A stretch of 64,000 nucleotides of DNA, from NCBI RefSeq assembly GCF_036053395.1, contig NZ_CP107942.1, forward strand, positions 3,252,501-3,316,500, given 5' to 3'. The notes beneath the pieces were generated by a model. The model searched no databases. It saw only the letters and a program-made list of their open reading frames with translations, and was not told where the DNA came from. Source of the DNA: Actinoplanes sp. NBC_00393 (GTDB lineage Bacteria; Actinomycetota; Actinomycetes; Mycobacteriales; Micromonosporaceae). Positions 26,081 to 33,662 of this stretch are shown piece by piece. Position numbers and translations under genes: made by a program. How positions within the stretch are numbered: the stretch's first letter is position 1; every line of letters starts with the position of its first letter.

Positions 26081-26117
26081 GCAGGGGACCGGCGGCTGCA
26101 CACCGCCGGTCCCCTGC
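26081..26117 (+). terminator. Hairpin terminator after the deacetylase
   Basis: A perfect 15-bp stem (GCAGGGGACCGGCGG paired with its complement) with a 7-nt loop, starting 8 bp after the stop codon. There is no U-tract, as is usual in high-GC actinobacteria. Confidence 0.75.
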
Positions 26118-26149
26118 CATACAAACCAGGACGCAGGGAAGGCGGGCCC

Positions 26150-26575
26150 GTGCTGACGGAGATCGCGGACGGGGTGCTGGTCCACCAGAGCGAGTTCATC
26201 CAGAGCAACGCCGTCATCGTGCAGGGCAGCGCCCGGGGGTGCTGCTGATCGACCCGGGCGTGCAGGACCACGAGATGGCCTGCCTCGCGGACGATCTGTC
26301 GTCGTCCGGCCGTACCGTGGCGGCGGGTTTCTCCACGCACCCGGACTGGGATCATCTGCTCTGGCATCCGCGCTTCGGCGCGGCCGCTCGTTACGGCACG
26401 GCCCGCTGCGAGGCGGCTGTCCGGGCTCAGCTGGCCGAGCCGGGCCTGGTTCCGACCGGCATCGCCGACCAGGTTCCCTCGATCTGCTCGGCCTGATCAT
26501 CGCCCTGCCCGCCGGGACCGCCGAGATCCCTGGGACGGCCCGCGAGTCCGGATCATCGAGCACCGAGCGCCGGCG
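26150..26575 (+). pseudogene. Decayed MBL-fold metallohydrolase
   Basis: From GTG 26150 the frame reads LTEIADGVLVHQSEF and then hits TGA after a G-run near 26233. The following frame continues VLLIDPGVQDHEM and then the MBL-like motif THPDWDHLLWHPRFG (a variant of HxHxDH) until a stop at 26496. Further family-like sequence (LDLLGLIIALPAG, then WDGPRVRIIEHRA) continues in two other frames to about 26575, running into the ArsR gene. At least three frame changes are needed, so this is a dead gene rather than one sequencing error. Confidence 0.7.
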
Positions 26576-26903
26576 CACCGGCACTTTCCAGGATGGTGGG
26601 CAGCAGGCCGGGGAACCGGCGTTCCACCTCGGCGAGCCGCAGTTCGCAGCGGCGGAAGCGGCCCTGCTGGCTCACTCGCACGAGGCCGCCACGAGTCAGG
26701 ATCTTCAGGTGGTGCGAGAGTGTCTGGCCGGTCACCGGCACCTCGATGGGGCCGTGGATGACGCCGCCTCGGTCGGCGAGCTGCCGGATGACGTCGAGCC
26801 GCACCGGGTCGCCGAGAGCATCCAGCATGGTGTCCAGGTACACGTCGTCGAGATGGGGATGTTCCCAGCCGCGGGGGCGCCTTCGCCGTACGCCGTCGAT
26901 CAT
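26553..26903 (-). CDS. ArsR-type winged-helix regulator
   Basis: A 116-residue protein with the ArsR fold: MLDALGDPVRLDVIRQLAD, recognition helix GQTLSHHLKILTRGGLV and wing VSQQGRFRRCELRL. No metal-binding cysteine motif is apparent, so it probably senses something else. ATG 26903 follows AAGGTGGGG. It overlaps the remains of the convergent MBL pseudogene, possibly its former target gene. Confidence 0.85.
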   Translation of the reverse strand: MIDGVRRRRPRGWEHPHLDDVYLDTMLDALGDPVRLDVIRQLADRGGVIHGPIEVPVTGQTLSHHLKILTRGGLVRVSQQGRFRRCELRLAEVERRFPGLLPTILESAGAPALGAR

Positions 26904-26994
26904 CAGCGCCCCACCTTCCCGACGGTTACTGCCTCTGTTCAAAGAGTCGCTGGATCGACTGCGATAGTTCCCGCGGAGTCTGACCGCTTCGGCG

Positions 26995-27600
26995 TCAGCC
27001 GACTGCCGCACGCCGGCCCGGTGCCGCGTCCCGCAGAGCGGTGATCAGATCGTCGCGGGCCCGCGCGACCCGGGACCGGACCGTGCCGATCGGGCACTGC
27101 GTCAGCTCCGCGACCTCGGCGTAGGACAGGCCGACGATCTGGGTGAGCACGAACGCGTCGCGGCGCTCGGCTGCCAGGCCCTCGATCAGGCCGGCGAGCG
27201 CGTGGTGCTCTTCGAACCGGGGCTGATACCACGGTGGGGTTTCCTCGATGCTGACCAGCAAGTCCATCGGGCCCGCCACGCGGGGCCGCCGGGCCGCGTG
27301 GCGCAGATGGTCGATCGCGGCGTGGCGGGCGATGGCGAACAGCCAGGTGCGTACCGAGGACCGTCCGGCGAAGCGGGGCAACGCGCCGACGGCACGCAGG
27401 TATGTCTCCTGAGCCACATCCTCGACGTCGGCAGGCGGCACGAACGAGGAGAGGAATCGCATGAGGTCGCGCTGGGTGGCGCGGACGAATGCGGTGAGGG
27501 CTTCGCTGTTGCCGTCGACGGCGTCGCGTACCAGTGCGGCCAGCGCATCGCCGCTCCAGTCCGGGTTCGAGCCGGTGACGCCCGGCTCGGGCGCGCTCAC
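26995..27600 (-). CDS. ECF RNA polymerase sigma factor (first of a paralogous pair)
   Basis: About 201 residues from GTG 27600 (GTG 27609 possible). Region 2 reads DLMRFLSSFVPPADVEDVAQETYLRAV with SSVRTWLFAIARH; region 4 reads LSYAEVAELTQCPIGTVRSRVARARD. It is clearly related to the sigma factor at 32195 (same PxFAGRSSVRTWLFAIAR core). It lies 92 bp downstream of copC on the same strand, at the end of the copper operon. No anti-sigma factor is next to it, so control may be transcriptional or through an extension not seen. Confidence 0.87.
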   Translation of the reverse strand: MSAPEPGVTGSNPDWSGDALAALVRDAVDGNSEALTAFVRATQRDLMRFLSSFVPPADVEDVAQETYLRAVGALPRFAGRSSVRTWLFAIARHAAIDHLRHAARRPRVAGPMDLLVSIEETPPWYQPRFEEHHALAGLIEGLAAERRDAFVLTQIVGLSYAEVAELTQCPIGTVRSRVARARDDLITALRDAAPGRRAAVG

Positions 27601-27692
27601 CGCGGCCACCGCACCGCTGCCGACGCGCAGCCCATGCGCCCTCCCCTTTGTTGTTCTGTCTCCCTGTGGTCGTTTGCGGCGGCCGGCCGTGA

Positions 27693-28226
27693 TCAGCTTC
27701 CGGCTGCGGCGCGCCGCCGTCCGGACACGTACAGCAGCGCGGTCACCGCGACGAGGAGCGCCCCGGTCGCACCGAGCCCCGCCAGCACACCGGCCGGGAC
27801 GCCGCCCGTGGCCTCGTCCGCGTCGGGCGCGGCGGCAACCGCCGATGCAGACGCGGCAGGCAGGTCCGGGTCGGCGACGGTGTACGGGTAGGAGCCCTGG
27901 ACGGTGTGCCCGTCGACCGACACCACCCGGTAGGCGACGGTGAACGTCCCGTTGGCCGGCGGTCCGGTGAGAGTCACCCGGCCACGGACGTCGTCCACCA
28001 CCACGTCCGACGCCGGCAGCCGCTGTTGCGCCGCATCGCTGACGACGATGGTCGTGAAGTCGGGGTTGAGCCGCTCGTTGAACTCCAGCGTCACGACGCT
28101 CGGCGCCTCGGCCAGTGTGGCGTCCCGGGTGGGGACCGAGGCGACGAGCTGGGCGTGTGCCCAGGCCGAGGTGCTGGGCGCGAGCACGGCCAGCACCGCG
28201 GCGAGGGCGAGCAGGAGCCGTCTCAT
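27693..28226 (-). CDS. CopC-domain copper-binding protein, membrane-anchored
   Basis: A 177-residue protein: signal peptide cleaved at AWA|H, so the mature chain starts with His; CopC beta-barrel (about 24-120) with the second copper His in SVDGHTVQGSY; Ala-rich linker; C-terminal helix and RRR anchor (GVLAGLGATGALLVAVTALLY). It binds Cu(II) outside the membrane and probably passes it to CopD- or CtaG-type proteins encoded upstream. Its ATG overlaps the DyP stop by 4 bp. Confidence 0.9.
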   Translation of the reverse strand: MRRLLLALAAVLAVLAPSTSAWAHAQLVASVPTRDATLAEAPSVVTLEFNERLNPDFTTIVVSDAAQQRLPASDVVVDDVRGRVTLTGPPANGTFTVAYRVVSVDGHTVQGSYPYTVADPDLPAASASAVAAAPDADEATGGVPAGVLAGLGATGALLVAVTALLYVSGRRRAAAGS

Positions 28227-29410
28227 GCCAGCACGTGTTCGCCGATCCAGCCACCCTCGGCGCAGCCGGGCGGGATCGCGAACACGGCCGAGCCGATCGG
28301 GGTGATCCATTCGTTGAGCAGGTCCTTGTCGGCGAGGCGCTGCTGGATGGGCACGTACTGTTCGACGATGTCGCGCTGGTAGGCCGCGAAGATCAGCCCG
28401 GTGTCCGTGGTCCCGGCCTCGTCCGGCACGCCGTCGTAGTTGTACGGCCGGCGCAGGATCTTCAGCTTCGGGTCTTCGATGCGGGCCCGGGTGACGTGCG
28501 AGAAGTCCGGCATCTTCGGCAGGCCGAACTCGTCGAGCGCGGCGAAGTCGGGCTTGTCGTGTTCCAGGGTGCCGCTCAGCGGAGCGCCGGATTCCAGGCG
28601 CCGGCCGACAGCGTTCTCCTTGTCGGTCACCGACAGTTTGTCCCAGGTCTCCATCTCGGCGCGGACCCGGCGTACCACCAGTGTGGTGGAGCCGTCCGGG
28701 TTCCACACCGCCGGATCGATCTCGGCGCCGCGGGGGTTCGCCGTGCCGTCGAGTTGTCCCATGACGTTGCGCTGGGTGTGCTCGGGCGCGTGGACACCGG
28801 GGCTGCGCCGGAAGCCCTGCTGCACCCAGCGGACCGCCGCGAACGGCCGGGCGTCCTTGATCAGCATCCGCTGGGCGTGCGCGACGGTCAGCGGGTCGTC
28901 GGCGCAGATCTGCAGCAGCAGATCACCACCCGACCAGCGGTCCTGCAACCGGTCGATCTTGAATTTGGGCAGGTCCGCGACCGGGGACTTCAGCCCGGCC
29001 GCCCGGTAGAGACCCGGGCCGAACCCGAAGGTGACCGTCAGCCGGGCCGGCAGCACCGCCAGCGGCGCGTCGGTGTCCCCGAGCGCGGGGACACCGCGGG
29101 TGAGGCGGGCGGCGTCGTCGGAGAGCAACCGCAGCAGCCGCCGCAGCGCCTCGCGGTCGGTGCCCGCCGCCAGCGTGAGAGCCACGAACGACGCGTGTGC
29201 CGGTGGATCCTCCGCCACCCCGGCCTGACGTGGGCCGTGGAAGGCGACCGTCGCCGTACCGATCTGCGCGGCCGGGACGGCCGTCGCCGGAACCGGCGCC
29301 TGGCCCCCGCCGGCCGCGACGACACCGGCTCCGGCGATCGCGCCGACGCCGGCAACCGCACCCCCGGTGAGCAGGCGGCGCCTGCTCACCGGGGAAGGCC
29401 GGGTCGTCAC
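28223..29410 (-). CDS. Tat-exported DyP-type heme peroxidase
   Basis: A 395-residue dye-decolorizing peroxidase with a twin-arginine signal (SRRRLLTGGAVAG) and the DyP motif GQLDGTANP (GxxDG). The family uses heme and peroxide, with the motif Asp as distal base. In Streptomyces lividans a DyP (DtpA) is encoded among copper-trafficking genes and needed for maturation of a copper oxidase. The placement here between PCuAC and CopC, with 4-bp overlaps on both sides, suggests an equal role. Confidence 0.9.
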   Translation of the reverse strand: MTTRPSPVSRRRLLTGGAVAGVGAIAGAGVVAAGGGQAPVPATAVPAAQIGTATVAFHGPRQAGVAEDPPAHASFVALTLAAGTDREALRRLLRLLSDDAARLTRGVPALGDTDAPLAVLPARLTVTFGFGPGLYRAAGLKSPVADLPKFKIDRLQDRWSGGDLLLQICADDPLTVAHAQRMLIKDARPFAAVRWVQQGFRRSPGVHAPEHTQRNVMGQLDGTANPRGAEIDPAVWNPDGSTTLVVRRVRAEMETWDKLSVTDKENAVGRRLESGAPLSGTLEHDKPDFAALDEFGLPKMPDFSHVTRARIEDPKLKILRRPYNYDGVPDEAGTTDTGLIFAAYQRDIVEQYVPIQQRLADKDLLNEWITPIGSAVFAIPPGCAEGGWIGEHVLA

Positions 29411-29982
29411 GGCGCGCTGCTTCCCATCGGCATCGACATGCCCGGGTCGTAGCTCTCCTCCGCGCCGGCGAACGGCTTGGCGACCGCGGTGAACGGCACC
29501 GACGTACCGTCGGCGAGCTTGAGCGTGAACGACACCTCCGCGCCGGCCTCGATCGCCTGGGCCGGCTTCATCAGCATCAGGTGGTCACCGCCGGGAGCCA
29601 GTTCGTGGCTGCTGTTGGCCTTGACGACGAAGCCGCCCTTCTTCGGCTGCATGACCATCTTGCCGCCGTCCATCGTCATCTCGTGCAACTCCATCGGCGA
29701 GGCCGGCGACTCCGCCGCGGTGATGGTGATGTCCGCGGCGGTGTCGTTGACCAGCACACCGAACGCCGCCGTCATCACACCCGCTTCGGACGCCTTCACC
29801 CACGGGTCTTTGATGGTCAACGTGGTAGCCGTGCCGGCCGTCGGTGCCGGGCTGGGCCCCGTTCCAGTGGCTGACTCGTCGCTGTCACCACAACCGGCAA
29901 GGCCGAGAGTGCCCAGCGCGCCGACCAGTACGGCCGCCGTGAGAATGTTCCGGCGGGAGCCGCGGAAGAACCTGGTTCGCAT
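29407..29982 (-). CDS. PCu(A)C copper chaperone lipoprotein
   Basis: A 191-residue lipoprotein (lipobox LAGC, Cys31). The copper site pattern H-(x)n-M-(x)n-H-x-M is visible in MELHEMTMDGGKMVMQ and GGDHLMLMKPA, and a Met-rich tail (GMSMPMG) may add Cu(I) ligands. PCuAC carries Cu(I) outside the membrane to the CuA centre of cytochrome oxidase. It overlaps the DyP start by 4 bp and follows the CopD-CtaG gene by 30 bp. Confidence 0.92.
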   Translation of the reverse strand: MRTRFFRGSRRNILTAAVLVGALGTLGLAGCGDSDESATGTGPSPAPTAGTATTLTIKDPWVKASEAGVMTAAFGVLVNDTAADITITAAESPASPMELHEMTMDGGKMVMQPKKGGFVVKANSSHELAPGGDHLMLMKPAQAIEAGAEVSFTLKLADGTSVPFTAVAKPFAGAEESYDPGMSMPMGSSAP

Positions 29983-30012
29983 GATGTCCGTTCCTCGAAG
30001 GGGGTCTGCAAT

Positions 30013-32058
30013 TCATTGGTCCGGTCCCGGGGCCGGGAAGTTCCCGGCGGCCTCGGACTTTCTCGCGTCGCGTGCCGCCGCAGCCGCGTCGCGTGCCGCT
30101 GCAGCCGCGAGGAAGGCGTTGTACCGGTCGAGCTCGTCCTCGGTCCCGGTGCTCTGCGCCCGGTCCGCGGCCCGGTCCAGGCGGGCCTGTTCCCGCTCGT
30201 CGGAACGAATCCACTGCCGTACCAGCAGCAGCATCACCACGAGAGCGGGCAGCTCGCCGAACGCCCAGGCGAGGCTCGCGCCCAGGCGCTGGTCGTCGAG
30301 CAGCGGACCGGCCCAGGCGGGACGCACCGCGAGGTACCAATCGGCGGCGATGACCGTCGTGGACTGCAGCAGGACGAAACCGAAGAAGGCGTGCGCCACC
30401 ATCGCCAGGAAGTGAACGATGGTCAGCAGCGCCGGATGGATGCGGCGGCGTCCCGGATCGGTGCCGATCAGCACCCAGAACAACAGATAGCCGGCGAGCA
30501 CGAAGTGGACCAGCATCGCCAGGTGCCCGAGGTGGTAACGCATCAGGGTGCCGAGCAGGCCTCCCATGTAGAGCCCGTACAGGCTTGTCACGTAGATGCC
30601 GAGCGCCACCAAGGGGTGACTGAGGAAACGCAGAAATCCGCTGTGCAGAATCAGCAGCAGCCATTCGCGGGCCCCGCGAACCTGCGGGTCCGCGGGGCGC
30701 CGCAGGGCCCGCAGGGCGAGAGTGACGGGCGCCCCACCGACCAGCAGGATCGGCACCGCCATCGACAGCACCATGTGCTGCATCATGTGCGCGCTGAACA
30801 GCACCGCCGAGTACCGGGCGACGCCGAGGCCGGTGATGGCGGCCAGCAGCAGCATCCCGGCCGTCCAGGATGCCGTGCGGCTCACCGGCCAGACGTGCCC
30901 GGCGCGGCGCAGCCGGCGCACCCCGGCCAGGTACGCCAGGACACCGGCGACGACCACGGTCAGGAAGAACATGTCCGGCAGCGGATCACCGAGCATCCGC
31001 GTCGCGGTGGGCACGCCGGGCGGGTCGAATCCGAGCAGTTCCACCAGCGGATCCGGTTCCACGGCAGTCGCCGGGGTGGGGCTGCGCGACAGCCCGGCCG
31101 CCAGACCCACGGCCGCGCCGAGAACGACCAGCTCACCCGCGGCCAGGCGGAGGAAGGCCCTCGGCGCGCCGGAACGCAGGGCGGGCAGGGTCCGGACACG
31201 GTGCACCGCGCCGATCAGGCCGACGGCGAGCAAGGCGAGAACCTTGAGCAGCACCAGTACGCCGTACCGGGTGGTCCACAGGGCGGGCCAGTCGCCGAGC
31301 CGCACTGCCGCGTTGACAGTGCCGCTGACCGCGGTCGCCAGGAAACAGGTCAGCGCCAGACTGCTGTAGCGGGCCGCGGTGTCGGCGAAGCGGCGGTGCC
31401 GGCGTACCAGCATCAGGCCCGCCAGTCCGCCGACCCAGAGCGAGGCTGCCAGCACGTGCAGAGCCAGGCTGGTCACCGCCAACTGGTGATCGCCGGCACT
31501 GGCCGCGTGCCCGGTGAACGCCGGTGGCAGCAGGCAGAGCATCGCCAGCAGCGCGGTGCAGGCGGCCAGCCCGCGCGACACGCCGCCGCGGGACAGGATC
31601 GCCACGGCGAGGGCCGACCCGCTCTGCAGCAGCAGCGCCTGTCCCTGCGAGATCGACAGCGCGAAGCTGACAACCGCCTGCCGATTCAGCTCCGTCACCG
31701 GCATACCGAGCACGTCGGACACGGTCAGCACGATGGCGGCGGCCGAGAGCAGGGCCCACGTCAGGGCCGCCCACGTCACCCGGCGCAGCAACTGCCATCC
31801 GTGCGCGGCCACGCTGGGGCCGTCCCCGGGCAGCAGGAACGCCGCGGTGGTGGTGAGGCCGACGGTCAGCACGCCGCAGAGGTTCGCCAGCATCGAGATG
31901 ACCGGGAGCAGCCATTCGGTCACCGGGCCCGGGCTCGGGATGCCCGGGAGCACGGTGTCCTCCACCGCGTTCCCGAACCACAACGCCGCGGCCAGGGCCA
32001 GCACGGCCGCCCCTGCCGCTGCCAGAGCCACGGATGGTGTTCTCAGCGCACTTCGCAC
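30013..32058 (-). CDS. CopD-CtaG fusion membrane protein
   Basis: A 681-residue polytopic membrane protein. The first half (about 1-330) is CopD-like, with many helices and His in the segment SAGDHQLAVTSLALHVLAASLWVGG. The second half (about 345-650) is CtaG/caa3 assembly-like, with the signature HMMQHMVLSMAVPILLVGGAPV. It probably moves copper across or along the membrane to cytochrome oxidase. The start is GTG 32058. It leads the operon CopD-CtaG, PCuAC, DyP, CopC. Confidence 0.88.
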   Translation of the reverse strand: MRSALRTPSVALAAAGAAVLALAAALWFGNAVEDTVLPGIPSPGPVTEWLLPVISMLANLCGVLTVGLTTTAAFLLPGDGPSVAAHGWQLLRRVTWAALTWALLSAAAIVLTVSDVLGMPVTELNRQAVVSFALSISQGQALLLQSGSALAVAILSRGGVSRGLAACTALLAMLCLLPPAFTGHAASAGDHQLAVTSLALHVLAASLWVGGLAGLMLVRRHRRFADTAARYSSLALTCFLATAVSGTVNAAVRLGDWPALWTTRYGVLVLLKVLALLAVGLIGAVHRVRTLPALRSGAPRAFLRLAAGELVVLGAAVGLAAGLSRSPTPATAVEPDPLVELLGFDPPGVPTATRMLGDPLPDMFFLTVVVAGVLAYLAGVRRLRRAGHVWPVSRTASWTAGMLLLAAITGLGVARYSAVLFSAHMMQHMVLSMAVPILLVGGAPVTLALRALRRPADPQVRGAREWLLLILHSGFLRFLSHPLVALGIYVTSLYGLYMGGLLGTLMRYHLGHLAMLVHFVLAGYLLFWVLIGTDPGRRRIHPALLTIVHFLAMVAHAFFGFVLLQSTTVIAADWYLAVRPAWAGPLLDDQRLGASLAWAFGELPALVVMLLLVRQWIRSDEREQARLDRAADRAQSTGTEDELDRYNAFLAAAAARDAAAAARDARKSEAAGNFPAPGPDQ

Positions 32059-32194
32059 GGCCCATCAGTCGGCCCGCGACTCCGGAAAGTTCCCATCCCG
32101 ATGATCTTCGGGGATGTCACCCGGCGCGTGGTTGAACTGTGCCCGGCCACCGGCCGTACGAGGGTGCGAAGCGTGTCGGGAGAGGATGCACCGG
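32059..32194. promoter_or_regulatory. Divergent control region of the copper island with GAAAGTTC motif
   Basis: 136 bp separate the CopD-CtaG start from the second sigma gene. GGAAAGTTCC at 32083-32092 resembles an ECF -35 element and is echoed by GCGAAAGTTC at 32828-32837. The two motifs lie 110 and 112 bp before the sigma and YcnI starts. A shared sigma-dependent promoter element is inferred; the -10 elements are not clear. Confidence 0.35.
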
Positions 32195-32755
32195 ATGGCC
32201 GAGCAAGATCTGACCGCGCTGGCGTTCGCCGCCGGGCGCGGTGACCGGGAAGCGGCCGCCGACCTGATCCGGGCGACCCAGTTCGAGGTGAACCGCTTCC
32301 TGCGGTCGCTGGCGAGCGGCACGGACGTGGACGATCTGACCCAGGAGACGTACCTGCGGGCGCTGGGCGCGCTGCCGTCCTTCGCCGGCCGCTCGTCGGT
32401 ACGCACCTGGCTGTTCGCAATCGCGCGGCGGGTCGCCGCCGACCACGTCCGCCATCTCACCCGGCGCCCGCGGCTCGCCGCCGTGACCGACTGGGTTTCC
32501 AGCGCGGACAGCGCCGACCCGCACAGTCACCCGCGGTTCGAGGAGCAGCACGCTCTCACCGACCTGCTCGCCGCCCTGTCCGACGAGCGGCGCGAGGCGT
32601 TCGTCGCCACGCAGGTGCTCGGCCTGTCCTACAGCGAGGCGGCCGAGGTCTGCGACTGCCCGGTCGGCACCATCCGCTCGCGTGTGGCCCGGGCCCGTGA
32701 AGACCTCGTCGCCGCTCTGGCCGGCCGGCAAGGGCAGGACCAGCAGACGGCCTGA
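32195..32755 (+). CDS. ECF RNA polymerase sigma factor (second of a paralogous pair)
   Basis: A 186-residue ECF sigma with region 2 (VNRFLRSLASGTDVDDLTQETYLRAL, SSVRTWLFAIARRV) and region 4 (LSYSEAAEVCDCPVGTIRSRVARARE). The DCP motif in region 4 carries two Cys (EVCDCPVG) where the paralogue has TQCP, which could be redox- or metal-sensitive (inference). ATG 32195 is chosen for its spacing from GGGAGAGG. It is followed by the YcnI and CopCD genes after 186 bp. No anti-sigma gene adjoins. Confidence 0.9.
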   Translation: MAEQDLTALAFAAGRGDREAAADLIRATQFEVNRFLRSLASGTDVDDLTQETYLRALGALPSFAGRSSVRTWLFAIARRVAADHVRHLTRRPRLAAVTDWVSSADSADPHSHPRFEEQHALTDLLAALSDERREAFVATQVLGLSYSEAAEVCDCPVGTIRSRVARAREDLVAALAGRQGQDQQTA

Positions 32756-32941
32756 CATCGGCCGGCATCCGCGAAAGAGCCGCCGGCCAGCGTCGGCCGA
32801 CCCACCAGACGTGTGGCACAAAGTCGGCGAAAGTTCACGGGAACTATTCACGCACAGGCATCGACTCATGGGGCGAGACCGGACCGGGCGCTGTCACGCA
32901 TCCGTCCGGCCCACTGCCATCTATGGAGGGATGTCAATCCG

Positions 32942-33661
32942 ATGAACAGTGTTTCGCGCCGTACGGTCCAGCTCGGGGCGGCCGGTCTGGTCGCCACCGG
33001 CCTGCTGCTGATGACCGCTGCGCCCGCCGCGGCGCACGTCACCGTCTCCCCCACGGTGACCGCGGCCGGCGCCTACACCGTCCTGACGGTGTCGGTGCCG
33101 CACGGTTGCGACGGCGCGGGCACCACCAAGGTGGCCATCAAGGTGCCGGAGGAGATCGTCGCGGTGACGCCGACGGTGAACACCAACTGGACGGTCGAGA
33201 AGGTCATGGCGGATCTGAACCCGCCGGTCAAGGACAGCCACGGCAACGAGGTCACCCAGCGGGTGTCCGAGGTGGTCTACACCGCGAAGGCGCCGCTGCC
33301 CGACGGCATGCGCGACAAGTTCGAGCTGTCGCTGAAGCTGCCGGACACCCCGGGCAAGACGCTGGTCTTCCCGGCCGTGCAGACGTGTGAGAAGGGCGAG
33401 ACCGCCTGGGTGCAGGTGCCCGCCGCCGGGCAGAACGCCGACGAGCTCGAGCACCCGGCGCCCGGTTTCAAGGTCACCGAGGCGGAGAAGGAGGGCGCCG
33501 AGGCCGCCCCGGCCGTGCAGCAGGTGGCCGCCACCAGCGACACCGGCAACGAAGGCGACGGCGGCACCAGCGTGGTGAGCTGGATCGCGCTGGCGGCGGG
33601 CATCCTCGGTCTGGTGCTCGGCGGCTTGGCGCTGCTGCGTTCCCGCCGTCCCGCCGCCTGA
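32942..33661 (+). CDS. YcnI/DUF1775 copper-binding protein, first copy
   Basis: A 239-residue exported protein: signal peptide cleaved at AAA|H giving an N-terminal His (HVTVSPTV), YcnI beta domain with the conserved Trp in NTNWTVEKV, a Cys pair bracketing the sheet (HGCDGAG, VQTCEKGE), linker, and C-terminal membrane helix before RSRRPAA. YcnI binds Cu(II) through a mono-histidine brace. It is 1 bp from the CopC-CopD fusion gene, like ycnI-ycnJ of Bacillus. Confidence 0.9.
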   Translation: MNSVSRRTVQLGAAGLVATGLLLMTAAPAAAHVTVSPTVTAAGAYTVLTVSVPHGCDGAGTTKVAIKVPEEIVAVTPTVNTNWTVEKVMADLNPPVKDSHGNEVTQRVSEVVYTAKAPLPDGMRDKFELSLKLPDTPGKTLVFPAVQTCEKGETAWVQVPAAGQNADELEHPAPGFKVTEAEKEGAEAAPAVQQVAATSDTGNEGDGGTSVVSWIALAAGILGLVLGGLALLRSRRPAA

Positions 33662-33662
33662 G

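Noticed and set aside
27550..27590. TGGTTCGA-like T-arm sequence suggesting a tRNA
   Set aside because: No cloverleaf can be drawn around it and it lies inside the sigma factor coding sequence.
30016..32244. 742-codon open frame antisense to the CopD-CtaG fusion
   Set aside because: Highly polar Gln/Arg/Gly-rich product with no start signal; the minus strand encodes clear membrane helices and the CtaG motif.
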